Made by a program: the position numbers and the translations under genes. Below the pieces are notes generated by a model. That model searched no databases. It was not told the DNA's origin and was given only the letters and a program-made list of their open reading frames with translations. Of a stretch of 64,000 nucleotides of DNA, positions 42,681 to 51,216 are shown one piece after another. Origin of the DNA: Candidatus Flexicrinis affinis (GTDB lineage Bacteria; Chloroflexota; Anaerolineae; Aggregatilineales; Phototrophicaceae); contig JADJWE010000001.1 of the NCBI GenBank assembly GCA_016716525.1, positions 434,001-498,000 of the forward strand, given 5' to 3'. Each line of letters opens with the position of its first letter. Position 1 is the stretch's first letter.

Positions 42681-44015
42681 CTACCGCCACAGCATGGCAG
42701 GCGATACGGTGCAGGCCCACGAATCCCCCTTTCGCCATTCGTACAGAGTCGTGCCGTCCTGCGTAATGTCGAGCACGTCGTCGTCTTCGTGGAAGCGCGC
42801 CGGCTTTCCGCGGAACACGCAATCGCGCATTACCGCGCCGGTTGTCGGGGGCGGTATGTAAGTGTTGTCAGGCAGCAGCCGGCACAGCAGAGCGAACGCT
42901 TTGTCCGTCCAGCCCGCGACGGGCAGTAGGTCGAAGGCGTGTGGAAGTCCGGGCGGAGTCTGTTGACTGCTCTGTGAGGCAAACCCGTGCGCCGTCTGAA
43001 ACCCGCCTGACTCCAGCTGGCCGCCCAGAATCCAGTCGAGCGTCGGCTGATAGTCGAACGCAAACCCGTGCGGGACGAGCGACAGCCCGGCCAGTACAAT
43101 ATCGCCCGCGCCGGCCACCCAACGCGGATAGCGATTCGCACGTCCATCCGCGTACAGCACTTGTGGTAGGCCGCCGTCCGTGTCGATGTGCCGCATAATG
43201 AATTTCATCGCCGACACTGCGGCCGACAGGTACTTGTCGCTGCCGGTCAGTTCGTGGGCCAATACGAGCGCCGGTACGATCCGTGCGTTGTAGTACGGGA
43301 AGTACCAGTTCACCGTGCGTTCCTGCTCGATATACTGCGCGAATGCGCCCCGATTTTCGTCGCGCCCGTTCTGCAGCGACAGGCAGTGGTCGAGCGCGGG
43401 CAGGCCGTACGCGTCGAGATAGCGCGAGTCTCCGCTAAGTTCACTGAGCCGCGCCAGCGCGATAAACAGCGTGGCGACCTTGTTGGGAACAATGGTGATC
43501 GAACGGGTGTCATCGAAGAAGCAGTACCGTTCGGCGTTCCACAGCCTACGAATGTAGAAGAACTCGATGTTGCGACGGGCTGCGGCGATGTAACCCTCCC
43601 ATCCCTCAGCCTGCTCCGCTTTGAGGTGCGCGGCGACGTTGAGCAGCGCGATGTCGACTGCGGCCTCATGCGGCGTTCCACCGGTGTATGGATTCAACTG
43701 GAACTGCGAGTTGGCAAAGTTGCCGAACTCGTCCTGCCCGTTCACGATGTCGTTGGCCGCGGCGACCGCACGATCGAGGTAGTAATACAGCCCGGATGCA
43801 CGGTAGAGGTCGAGGTATCCGCTGATGATTCCCTCGTAGCGCCAGTCGATTCCGGCGCCCGTAAACATCAGCGCGTGCTGCCACCAGTGCACAACCGGTC
43901 CGCCGAACCCGCCCTGAACCCGCATCGTTTCTAGCCAATAGGCGCAGTTGGCCGCGCTTTGTGCCAGAGCGGTGGGCGTTTCCTCGATCATCGGTTCGGC
44001 CATTTGCTGCATCAT
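42681..44015 (-). CDS. Uncharacterised soluble protein, probable (alpha/alpha)6-barrel
   Basis: The 444-residue protein has no signal peptide or membrane helix. Repeating helical hairpins with aromatic residues (GLYYYLDRAV, HEAAVDIALLNVAAHL, TVNWYFPYYNARIVPAL) and DTDGGLPQVLYADG suggest an (alpha/alpha)6 toroid like those of GH88, GH105 or epimerase families. No catalytic signature could be placed. A polysaccharide-related hydrolase, lyase or epimerase is a guess from fold and context. The C-terminal 60 residues look like a separate small beta domain. The ATG at 44013-44015 overlaps the upstream stop as ATGA with AAGGA before it, so the two unknown genes are coupled. Confidence 0.75.
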   Translation of the reverse strand: MMQQMAEPMIEETPTALAQSAANCAYWLETMRVQGGFGGPVVHWWQHALMFTGAGIDWRYEGIISGYLDLYRASGLYYYLDRAVAAANDIVNGQDEFGNFANSQFQLNPYTGGTPHEAAVDIALLNVAAHLKAEQAEGWEGYIAAARRNIEFFYIRRLWNAERYCFFDDTRSITIVPNKVATLFIALARLSELSGDSRYLDAYGLPALDHCLSLQNGRDENRGAFAQYIEQERTVNWYFPYYNARIVPALVLAHELTGSDKYLSAAVSAMKFIMRHIDTDGGLPQVLYADGRANRYPRWVAGAGDIVLAGLSLVPHGFAFDYQPTLDWILGGQLESGGFQTAHGFASQSSQQTPPGLPHAFDLLPVAGWTDKAFALLCRLLPDNTYIPPPTTGAVMRDCVFRGKPARFHEDDDVLDITQDGTTLYEWRKGDSWACTVSPAMLWR

Positions 44016-44566
44016 GCGTCCTTTTGCAGGGTGATCAGAGCGAGCGTGCCCAGCCAACGCCCCAGATAAGACTCGCGCGTGCGGACAACGGAACGGCCAG
44101 CGAGATCGTCACGGCCGAAGCGGCTGTATGCGCGGTAGGCCATGCTCCACAACACGCTGATTTCCCCGTGCAGGTGTAAAATTGGCGCGCTCTGCTGGTA
44201 GCCGTGCTGGTTCGCAAGCCTAAGACACGCCCGAGCACGCAGCATCGGCGTCGATCCGATAAATCGGTAGAGCGCGCCGGCCGCTACGATCAGGAGCTGG
44301 GCGGGTGGCGACGATGAAGTGACCACGGCCTCGATTTGATTGATATTCGGCAGGATCAATACAACGCGGCGCTGCGCTGCGGCGGGGTCAAACGGCTGAC
44401 AAGTCGCGACTCTGCGCAGGAACTCGGTGGCGAGGCGCGCATCCGACGAGAGCACGCCGGTATCGATCGTGTCGTGTACGCATTGGACCGCCAGCCAATC
44501 GAGCGCGATCGCGTACTCAGGCAGCGGAAGCCCGAGGGTGGGGAGACCCCCATTAGCGCCGGCCAT
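44012..44566 (-). CDS. Small uncharacterised protein in glycan operon
   Basis: The 184-residue protein has no clear transmembrane helix or motif. The middle section (PAQLLIVAAGALYRF) is hydrophobic and the C-terminal third is rich in arginine and tyrosine (YRAYSRFGRDDLAGRS). I do not recognise it. I chose the ATG at 44564-44566 inside the end of the GT4 gene because GAGG lies six bases upstream; the longer frame starts deeper within that gene. It overlaps both neighbours, by 14 bp upstream and ATGA downstream, so it is translated in step with the GT4 enzyme and the barrel-like protein. A partner or assembly role is only an inference. Confidence 0.65.
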   Translation of the reverse strand: MAGANGGLPTLGLPLPEYAIALDWLAVQCVHDTIDTGVLSSDARLATEFLRRVATCQPFDPAAAQRRVVLILPNINQIEAVVTSSSPPAQLLIVAAGALYRFIGSTPMLRARACLRLANQHGYQQSAPILHLHGEISVLWSMAYRAYSRFGRDDLAGRSVVRTRESYLGRWLGTLALITLQKDA

Positions 44567-45710
44567 CGACGACCTCGCGATAAACGTCCACGAGGCGTTC
44601 ATTGATCCGCGACCAGTCGTACTTGGCCACGACCTTGTCGCGCCCGGCCTGACCCATCACCTTGCGCCGATCGCCGGCATCCAGCATGTCACGAATGCGC
44701 GCTGCCAAGTCGTCGACGTCGTTGGGCGCGGACAAGAACCCGTCGACGCCCGGGGCGACCACGGTGCGCACGCCGGGCAAGTTGCTTGCGATGACTGGCT
44801 TGCCTGCCGCCATCGCTTCGAGCAGCACAATGCCAAACGCTTCGCCCATCGTAGTAGATGGCAGCACGAGGAAGTCCGCGGCGGCGTAGTGGCTTGGCAG
44901 GTCGCTGTCGGGCACCCGTCCGCAGAACACCGCGCGTTCGCCGAGGCCGAGGCGCTGTGCTTCCTCCATATATCGCGGCCGCAAATCGCCGTCACCGATC
45001 AGCATCAGGCGCAGGTTCGGCGCGTCGACGCGGGCAGCAGCATTCAGCAGTACGTCGACACCTTTGAAGTAGTGCGGCGTGTCCATGCCGCCGCAGAAGG
45101 CAAGCACGACGTCGTCTTCCGAGAAACCGTACCTGCCGCGAATGCCCGATGTGTCCACGTCGGCAGTGAAGCGCGAGGTATCGACGCCGTTGGGCATTTC
45201 CGTGACGCGCGGGTCGCTTGGCTTGAAGAACCGCGCGATTCGCGATGCGTTGAAATAGTCGCGCGACGTCACCAACAGGCGATCCGCGCGTGTCAGGATC
45301 AGGCGGCCAACGGTCTTTTCGTGCAGCATGACCGCACGGCCCATGGCGCCCGAGAGAATCAAGTCCTGATGGTAGGTGATAACGACCGGTATTCGCCGCA
45401 GTCCAGCCACGGCGTGCAGGATTTCCTGGCCAAATACGAACGGGTAGTGCAGATGAATGATGTCGTATTTCGCCATGCGGAACAAACCCGGAAGCAGCGG
45501 GGCATTGCCAACCTTGAACGCCGCTGGGAGGCGTTGCACGGTGAGGCCGGGCGGATCGTCGGTGACGGCCTCGTCCTTCACGGCGCTGGTGATCACGGTG
45601 ACGTCGCAGCCCAGCTTGGCCGCGCCGACTGCATTCTGCAGACACACGCGCCCCGTCCCACTGGGGTAGGGGAAGAATGTCGCCGTGAGGTGAGCCACGC
45701 GCATCGCCAT
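44553..45710 (-). CDS. GT4-family glycosyltransferase
   Basis: The 385-residue GT-B enzyme starts AMRVAHLTATFFPYPSGTG, a typical acceptor-binding opening. The donor domain has FCGGMDTPHYFKGVDVLL and the E-x7-E motif in GEAFGIVLLEAMAAGKPVI. It resembles alpha-mannosyl or glucosyltransferases of exopolysaccharide loci. The start is the ATG at 45708-45710 (or two codons on), just 5 bp after the preceding GT2 stop. The long upstream frame is a shadow of that GT2 gene. Substrates cannot be told from sequence. Confidence 0.93.
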   Translation of the reverse strand: MAMRVAHLTATFFPYPSGTGRVCLQNAVGAAKLGCDVTVITSAVKDEAVTDDPPGLTVQRLPAAFKVGNAPLLPGLFRMAKYDIIHLHYPFVFGQEILHAVAGLRRIPVVITYHQDLILSGAMGRAVMLHEKTVGRLILTRADRLLVTSRDYFNASRIARFFKPSDPRVTEMPNGVDTSRFTADVDTSGIRGRYGFSEDDVVLAFCGGMDTPHYFKGVDVLLNAAARVDAPNLRLMLIGDGDLRPRYMEEAQRLGLGERAVFCGRVPDSDLPSHYAAADFLVLPSTTMGEAFGIVLLEAMAAGKPVIASNLPGVRTVVAPGVDGFLSAPNDVDDLAARIRDMLDAGDRRKVMGQAGRDKVVAKYDWSRINERLVDVYREVVDGRR

Positions 45711-45715
45711 TGTCG

Positions 45716-46792
45716 CTACCACCGTACCACCCCGCGCGAGACGTGATACAGCACCCAGAACACCGGGTTGAAGACGCGCTCGGCGATCAAAGCCGCGCCG
45801 GTTCCGACCTGACGGAACCCGAGCCGATGGATGTGCTGGAACAGGATGTCGCGATCGGGTGACTTGCGCGTACGCTGCACGGTACGGCGGTGCTGCATCA
45901 GTGTGCGCCAGTGGCGGATGATCCAGCCGTAGCCGCGCAACTTCGCCGTCCAATAGCTGCGGCCACTGACGGCCGCAAAGCCCCAGCCGACGATTTCGGC
46001 AAGCACCAGCGCAGGCCCGAGTACCACCAGCGTCGGCCAGCGATAGTTCTTGAGCAGCATTTGCAGCCGGTTGCGCTCGAGGTATTCGAACTTGGCCGGG
46101 CTGAAGTGTAGGCGGTAGTCGTGGCGAATGACCGACTGTGGCACGGCATATAGCCGATAGCCCGCGATGCGCGCACGCCAAGACAGGTCGGCGTCTTCGG
46201 CATAGGCGGGAAAGAACAGATCATCGAAGCCGCCCAGCTCGCGGAACGTTTCGGCGCGCATGATAAAGGCGGCGCCGGAAATGGCCGCCACTTCCTGTGT
46301 CCGTGTGAGGCCGGCCGCTGGCTCTTGCCATGCCCGCAGGTAGCCGAACCCAGTGAAGTGGACGTCGTTGCCGTAGGTATTGACCCGCGCCGGATCGTTT
46401 AGCAGCACGATCTTCGGGGTCGCCATGCCCGCTCCCGGCTCGCGCTCCAATACGTCCACTAGCGGCGCGAGCCAGTCTGGCGACACGACGGTATCGAGAT
46501 TTAAGAAGGCAAGGATTGCGCCTGATGCGTGTTGTGCGCCGAGATTGCACCCCCCGGAGAAGCCGAGGTTGGCGCCCGCCCGAATCAGGTTCGCGGAAGG
46601 AAACTGTTCAGCGACGCATTCGGCGCTGCCGTCGGTCGATTGGTTGTCGACCACGATAACTTCGACATCGGGGTACGCGGTGTCGAATACGGACGCCAAA
46701 CACGGACTAACGTACGCCCCGGCGTTGTAGTTGACGAGGATTACACTCACGCGCGGCGTATCGCGGGGAGCTGCTTGCTCCGGACTGCGCAT
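45716..46792 (-). CDS. GT2-family glycosyltransferase (WbbL/rhamnosyltransferase-like)
   Basis: The 358-residue protein carries a GT-A fold: VSVILVNYNAGAYV at the start, VVDNQSTDGS, FLNLDTVV with the metal-binding acidic residues, and FFPAYAEDADLSWRA with the catalytic ED. This arrangement matches the WbbL/RfbF group of inverting rhamnosyl and galactofuranosyl transferases. One hydrophobic segment near residues 248-268 may tether it to the membrane. It lies 13 bp downstream of the DPM1-like GT2 gene and 5 bp upstream of a GT4 gene, so it is a mid-operon glycan assembly enzyme. The dTDP-rhamnose donor is an inference from family members. Confidence 0.92.
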   Translation of the reverse strand: MRSPEQAAPRDTPRVSVILVNYNAGAYVSPCLASVFDTAYPDVEVIVVDNQSTDGSAECVAEQFPSANLIRAGANLGFSGGCNLGAQHASGAILAFLNLDTVVSPDWLAPLVDVLEREPGAGMATPKIVLLNDPARVNTYGNDVHFTGFGYLRAWQEPAAGLTRTQEVAAISGAAFIMRAETFRELGGFDDLFFPAYAEDADLSWRARIAGYRLYAVPQSVIRHDYRLHFSPAKFEYLERNRLQMLLKNYRWPTLVVLGPALVLAEIVGWGFAAVSGRSYWTAKLRGYGWIIRHWRTLMQHRRTVQRTRKSPDRDILFQHIHRLGFRQVGTGAALIAERVFNPVFWVLYHVSRGVVRW

Positions 46793-46805
46793 CGGCTGCG
46801 CCCCC

Positions 46806-47786
46806 TTAGTTTTCGCGGCTGATGACCGGCCGGATCAACTCGAGGACGAAGCCGCGCAAGGTGTGGAGAATAATGCCGGTAAACAGCGCCACCGATCCGC
46901 TGGTCAGTAGGAACACGATCAGCATTGCGAGCACGATGTCGACGGTGTTGTTTAGCCGGTACTGCTCCAGTTCGGCCAAGCCGAGCGCGAACGCGACGAC
47001 CAGACTGACGCCGCCCATCAACCAGAAGAACAACAGCGGCCGGTGCTGACCCATCAAGCGCAGCACGCTCGTCAGGACGTTGAGCCCGTGTCGCACAACC
47101 GACCGCTTTGGTCGATCGAGATAACGTATCGTGATCGGCACTTCGAGGACACGGAGCTGCTGATCGGAAGCGACAAACTGCATCTCCGACTCGACGCCGA
47201 ACCCCTTCGTATTGAACGTGATGTTCTTGATGGCGTTGAGGGAAAAAGCACGGAAACCGCTTTGTGAGTCGGACACCTGTGTGCCTGACAGTGCGTTGAT
47301 CATCATGGTAAAGCCGCGATGGCCCATTACGCGCTGGAGTGGCACTTCGCTGGTCTGTTCGAGGTAGCGCGAGCCAATCACGATGTCAGCCTCGCCATCG
47401 GTAATCGGCTTGACGACCTTCGGAAGTTCTTCCGGCAGATGCTGCCAGTCGGCATCGAGCGTAACGACCGCATTAGGCAGAAAGAGTTCGCGCGCTTTCT
47501 TAAAACCGGTATTGAGCGCCTCGCCCTTGCCCTTGTTGACTTTATGCCGGACGACCGTTGCGCCAGCCAAATGCGCGATCTGCGCCGTGCGATCTGAGGA
47601 GCCGTCATCAACGACGACAACGGCGTCTACATAGTTTCGTGTCAGCAACACGACGCTGCCTATGAAACGCTCTTCGTTGTAAGCAGGAATGACGGCGACA
47701 ACAATGCCGTCGAAGTGTGGCTGAGGGACTTCGCGGATATTCAGTCCCTCTGGAAGACTGCGATCTTGCGCCTTTACGGCAACCAT
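46806..47786 (-). CDS. Polyprenyl-phosphate glycosyltransferase (DPM1/GtrB-like GT2 with two C-terminal helices)
   Basis: The 326-residue protein has a GT2 domain: VVAVIPAYNEERFIGSVV, VVDDGSSDRTAQIA and TLDADWQHLPEEL with the DxD metal motif. Two C-terminal helices follow (about 240-265 and 278-300), as in GtrB/DPMS enzymes that load a sugar onto undecaprenyl phosphate. I chose the ATG at 47784-47786 because GGGGGGAAG lies seven bases upstream. It is the first gene of the long minus-strand operon, so its promoter should be in 47787-48207. Confidence 0.9.
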   Translation of the reverse strand: MVAVKAQDRSLPEGLNIREVPQPHFDGIVVAVIPAYNEERFIGSVVLLTRNYVDAVVVVDDGSSDRTAQIAHLAGATVVRHKVNKGKGEALNTGFKKARELFLPNAVVTLDADWQHLPEELPKVVKPITDGEADIVIGSRYLEQTSEVPLQRVMGHRGFTMMINALSGTQVSDSQSGFRAFSLNAIKNITFNTKGFGVESEMQFVASDQQLRVLEVPITIRYLDRPKRSVVRHGLNVLTSVLRLMGQHRPLLFFWLMGGVSLVVAFALGLAELEQYRLNNTVDIVLAMLIVFLLTSGSVALFTGIILHTLRGFVLELIRPVISREN

Positions 47787-48207
47787 AATGACTTCCCCCC
47801 AAGAAGTATGATGCGCCGAGTTCCCCGGCTTGGGCGGCGGTGCGAGGCTTGGATAAATGAGAACCAGCGTCGTCGCCCGTGCTGCACACTGGGTTGTGCA
47901 GTTCGGAAGCACACCGAACTAACCGACCGGCGTCGCCAATCAGATGAGTACGCAGCCTCCATCTGTGAATAGAGTACTATAGTTTTCGATTTGGCAACTA
48001 GTGACTCTGAGGAAGACCACTCAGTAGTTCAATGAGCGGTCTAGTACTTTTGGCGCCTGAAAGCTTCAGATTTTCGGCTGAAACGCTTCTAGATTTTGTG
48101 AAAGATGTACAGAGTTTTGCGGTGATTAAGCGACAAAGTTGGCGAAATCTGTAACATGAGAAGTTGCTTAGAAGCGCCGACGGTAGGGTCCCGGGCGCGA
48201 ATTGGCC
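47787..48207. other. Intergenic region upstream of the glycan operon
   Basis: About 420 bp with no credible ORF and lower GC than the surroundings, especially 47950-48170. It must hold the promoter of the 11-gene minus-strand operon. The minus strand shows TTGCCA followed by TATAGT-like sequence near 47970-47990 but with wrong spacing, so I cannot assign the promoter. No terminator or RNA gene was recognised. Confidence 0.4.
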
Positions 48208-48438
48208 CTAACCGAGGATTTGTGCCAAACTCAATATGACGAGCACCGCGAAGATGACGCACAGCGGCACGATGAGGATATTCAATGCGGCGCTTATCAC
48301 GCTGTTGCGCTGCCCGACCGGCCCGAGGACAGAGTCCTTTCCGATCAGCAGAAACAGCAGCGTAACAACCGCGATTAAGCTGAGCGCGCCCGTGAGCTCC
48401 GGCGAAAGCCGGGCGGTCATGGAGAGCAGTACTGACAT
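48208..48438 (-). CDS. Small two-helix membrane protein
   Basis: The 76-residue protein has two membrane helices (about 17-34 and 48-72) joined by a short loop (GKDSVLGPVGQRNS). AAGG lies five bases before the ATG at 48436-48438. It has no recognisable family motif. It is divergent from the HTH-CPBP fusion gene, separated by 56 bp, so the two may share a control region. Function unknown. Confidence 0.65.
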   Translation of the reverse strand: MSVLLSMTARLSPELTGALSLIAVVTLLFLLIGKDSVLGPVGQRNSVISAALNILIVPLCVIFAVLVILSLAQILG

Positions 48439-48494
48439 ATAGCCTTCACCAACCCTGCACTAAAGGTGATGTCAAGCTTTATTCTCACAGGTAA

Positions 48495-49880
48495 GTGATT
48501 TCGGCGCAACAACGAGGACACGATCTGCGCACCATGTTGGCAGAGCAGTTGTACGAACGTTTGCGAGACGCACAGGCCCTTTCCCGATGGATTGGGCTGT
48601 CGGAGTCCGAATTCGACATTGTAGTCGACAAGCTCGACCTGCCGGTGGCCTCGCTCAACACCGACATGAAGGCACGCAGTAGCCGGTTCGGCATTCTCGG
48701 AATGGACTACACGCCGTTCACCGCCCGCGAGAGCCTCTTGATGGTACTGTTGTGGTCGCGTCTGGGGCTGACCTACCGCGCGGTCGCAAAGCTGTTCAAC
48801 GCAAACGCGTGGACAGTGCGGCGGAGAATCCGTGAGACGCGCGAGCTGCTAGTTCAGCTGTATCCGGAAATTCAAACGCAGTCCACCAAGAACGGCGTGC
48901 GCTCCGACTCCAACAGCGCCACGATGCTGTGGTCTGCGCTTGGGAATGCGGTGCGGGGAAGTCATCCGGAAGCGCGCCTGCGCGATGCGATCGACCCGGA
49001 CTATGAAAGCTACTTCTTTGAAGAACTCGAAGGCGAAACCGCACCCATAGGTGACGATCGCATTCCACCGCTGACCGAAACGCGCCTTGGCGAAGGGATG
49101 CAAACCCTCTACCGCCGCATCAAGTCGAACACGATCCCAATCGAGTCGGTGGTCGGCGGGTATTTTTTCGCCATCGTCGCGGCCGAGCTATCGATTCTGC
49201 TGCTGACTCCCATCCTTGGTTTGATCCTCTATGTGCTGACGTTGTTCGTCGCGTTTATCCATGCGTCGCTGATCTGGGATCGGTCACTGTTTCGGCTGCT
49301 GGTCAGCCTTGCGATCGTCCCGCTGCTGCGAATCCTAAGCTTGATGATCGCGCTGCTGCCGCTGCCTGTCACGACGGCGCTGGTGGTCGTGGCTATCCCG
49401 CTGGCGTTCGTCACCCTCGGCGCATACAGGCTGCTTGGGTACGGCCGGCCACTCGTCGGGCTAACGTTCAAGAATCTACCCATTCAAGGGCTGACCGCCC
49501 TTTCCGGGCTGGGTCTGGGCGTGGCCCAGTACATTCTGATGCAATCGGCCCCGGTCATTCGCGTGAACTCGTTGGTCGAGATGATTTGGCCGGGACTGCT
49601 GCTAATCGCCGGGACCGGTCTACTGGACGAGTTCATCTTTCGCGGACTCATTCAACGTTCGGCGGTCAACATCATGCGCTGGCGCGGCGTCGTCTACGTG
49701 GCGATGCTTTACGCGGTGCTGCAGCTCGGCGGCGGAATCCTATTCGCTCTGCTGAGCTTCGCGACAGGGGTCGCTTTCGGTATCGTCACTCGCAGTACCC
49801 GGAGCGTGCTTGGCGCGGGCCTCGCCCACGGCATCGCTAACGTTGTGGCGCTCGTGTTCTTTCCGTATTTGTTCAATTGA
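48495..49880 (+). CDS. Fusion of helix-turn-helix domain with CPBP-family intramembrane protease-like domain
   Basis: The 461-residue protein has a cytosolic N-terminus with a helix-turn-helix at about 76-118 (LTYRAVAKLFNANAWTVRRR, similar to sigma-region-4 or transposase HTHs). A linker follows, then about eight membrane helices. The C-terminal part is a CPBP (Abi/Rce1) domain: LLDEFIFRG at 376-384 in place of the usual EExxxR, YAVLQ (406-410) in place of FxxxH, and a normal last motif HGIAN with His445 and Asn449. Two of the catalytic positions are thus changed, so protease activity is doubtful. The start is GTG 48495 or ATG 48534. A GT4 gene follows after 21 bp. A membrane-tethered regulator is an inference. 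Confidence 0.85.
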   Translation: MISAQQRGHDLRTMLAEQLYERLRDAQALSRWIGLSESEFDIVVDKLDLPVASLNTDMKARSSRFGILGMDYTPFTARESLLMVLLWSRLGLTYRAVAKLFNANAWTVRRRIRETRELLVQLYPEIQTQSTKNGVRSDSNSATMLWSALGNAVRGSHPEARLRDAIDPDYESYFFEELEGETAPIGDDRIPPLTETRLGEGMQTLYRRIKSNTIPIESVVGGYFFAIVAAELSILLLTPILGLILYVLTLFVAFIHASLIWDRSLFRLLVSLAIVPLLRILSLMIALLPLPVTTALVVVAIPLAFVTLGAYRLLGYGRPLVGLTFKNLPIQGLTALSGLGLGVAQYILMQSAPVIRVNSLVEMIWPGLLLIAGTGLLDEFIFRGLIQRSAVNIMRWRGVVYVAMLYAVLQLGGGILFALLSFATGVAFGIVTRSTRSVLGAGLAHGIANVVALVFFPYLFN

Positions 49881-49901
49881 CATCTGACACTCGGAGCTGC
49901 G

Positions 49902-51023
49902 ATGCGTGTCGGCATCATCGCGTACGGGCTTGATCGACCCTTTACTGGAATTGGGCGATACACGGTCGAAATGGTTCGCGCGCTCGCGGCGCTGCCAGAC
50001 GCCCCTGAACTGCTTCTATTGACCGCGGGCGATGCCGGTCCTCTGTCCGACCTTCCGCTGCCGCGCGTACCGCTGCGCGGTTGCCGGCTCATGCCGGCGC
50101 TGCTGACGCATGGGCAACTGCAGCTCAGGTATCTCGCCGCGCGTCACGGACTGGATGTCATTCACGATCCGGTCGGCGTCGCCCCGTTTGGAATGGGCAC
50201 AGGGCGCGCGCGTTCGGTCATCACCATTCACGACGTGATCCCGCTAAGCTTTCCGGGCGTCAGCACACGAATGGACTCGCTGATCTACCGCCACTGGCTT
50301 CCGTTTGCCGCTCGTCGCGTCGACCGCGTGTTGACCGTGAGCGAGCCGTCCAGTGCCGATATCCGGCGCCATCTCGGCGTCAAACCTGACCGTATCGAGG
50401 TGATCGCGCCGGGGGTGAACGCGCAGTTTCGAGCGGCAAGCACGGCTGATACCAGCAGCGTGCGCGAGAAGTACGATCTGCCTGAACGATTCATCCTGTC
50501 GGTGGGCAACGTGGAAGAACGCAAGAACGTCCGGCGCGTGATTGAAGCCTACGCGCAGATCCGGCGGTCGGACTTGCCGCACAAGCTCGTAATTGTGGGT
50601 CCGCATAATTGGCGCTTCAGCGAGATCATCGAGGCGGCAGACCTTTCGGCCTATCGAGATGATGTGCGTTTCACCGGATATGTGGACGCCGCCGATCTGC
50701 CTGCGATCTACCGTGCCGCCGAAGTATTCGCCTTTCCGTCACTGTACGAAGGCTTCGGGCTGCCGGTGATCGAAGCGATGGCTGCCGGCACGCCAACCGT
50801 GACATCGAACCGATCGTCGCTGCCGGAGGCGGCAGGCGACGCCGCGCTTACAGTCGATCCCGAAGATTCGAGCGCGATCGCCAATGCGGTCACACGGTTG
50901 CTGACCGACCCGGCACTCGCCGACGATCTGCGCACTCGGGGAATCGCGCGGGCGGCCGAGTTCACGTGGGAACGCATGGCCCGTGCTGTGCTCAACAGTT
51001 ATCTGGCGATTGTGCACAGGTAA
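49902..51023 (+). CDS. GT4-family glycosyltransferase (mannosyltransferase-like)
   Basis: The 373-residue GT-B protein opens with MRVGIIAYGLDRPFTGIGRY, has ITIHDVIPLSFP in the acceptor domain, SVGNVEERKNVRRVIEAY at the start of the donor domain, and the E-x7-E motif in EGFGLPVIEAMAAGTPTVTS. It closely follows the layout of the GT4 gene at 40349-41482 and is probably a distant paralogue. It lies 21 bp after the HTH-CPBP gene and is likely cotranscribed with it. Retaining transfer of mannose or a similar sugar is typical for the group. Confidence 0.93.
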   Translation: MRVGIIAYGLDRPFTGIGRYTVEMVRALAALPDAPELLLLTAGDAGPLSDLPLPRVPLRGCRLMPALLTHGQLQLRYLAARHGLDVIHDPVGVAPFGMGTGRARSVITIHDVIPLSFPGVSTRMDSLIYRHWLPFAARRVDRVLTVSEPSSADIRRHLGVKPDRIEVIAPGVNAQFRAASTADTSSVREKYDLPERFILSVGNVEERKNVRRVIEAYAQIRRSDLPHKLVIVGPHNWRFSEIIEAADLSAYRDDVRFTGYVDAADLPAIYRAAEVFAFPSLYEGFGLPVIEAMAAGTPTVTSNRSSLPEAAGDAALTVDPEDSSAIANAVTRLLTDPALADDLRTRGIARAAEFTWERMARAVLNSYLAIVHR

Positions 51024-51074
51024 CCAGATTCCATCTTCTCATAATTTGGCATGCAGGACGCCGGAAAATGTGCA

Positions 51075-51080
51075 TATAAT
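51075..51080 (+). promoter_or_regulatory. Possible -10 box for the acetyltransferase gene set
   Basis: A perfect TATAAT in the gap between the GT4 gene and the acetyltransferase gene, 137 bp before the latter. A TTGGCA at 51046-51051 is too far away (23 bp) for a standard -35. A small hairpin (51094-51117, loop TTTT) lies in the leader. Confidence 0.4.
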
Positions 51081-51216
51081 GAGGACAAGGGCTAATGCCA
51101 GTACTTTTGTACGCATTGGCCTAAACAACTACGATTCGTTTCGGAACAGTCCACGCCGCGCGTGACGGGTTCCGGTTATGGCCGCGGCAGCGCAGCATCA
51201 AGGGGGGTGCCTACAC

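Noticed and set aside
41856..42929. 357-aa plus-strand frame opposite the GT2 gene
   Set aside because: Antisense shadow; the minus strand has the DxD and QxxRW motifs.
45711..46181. N-terminal extension of the GT4 gene at 44553-45710
   Set aside because: It lies within the preceding GT2 gene in another frame and is Arg/Pro-rich; the conserved GT4 sequence starts at 45710.
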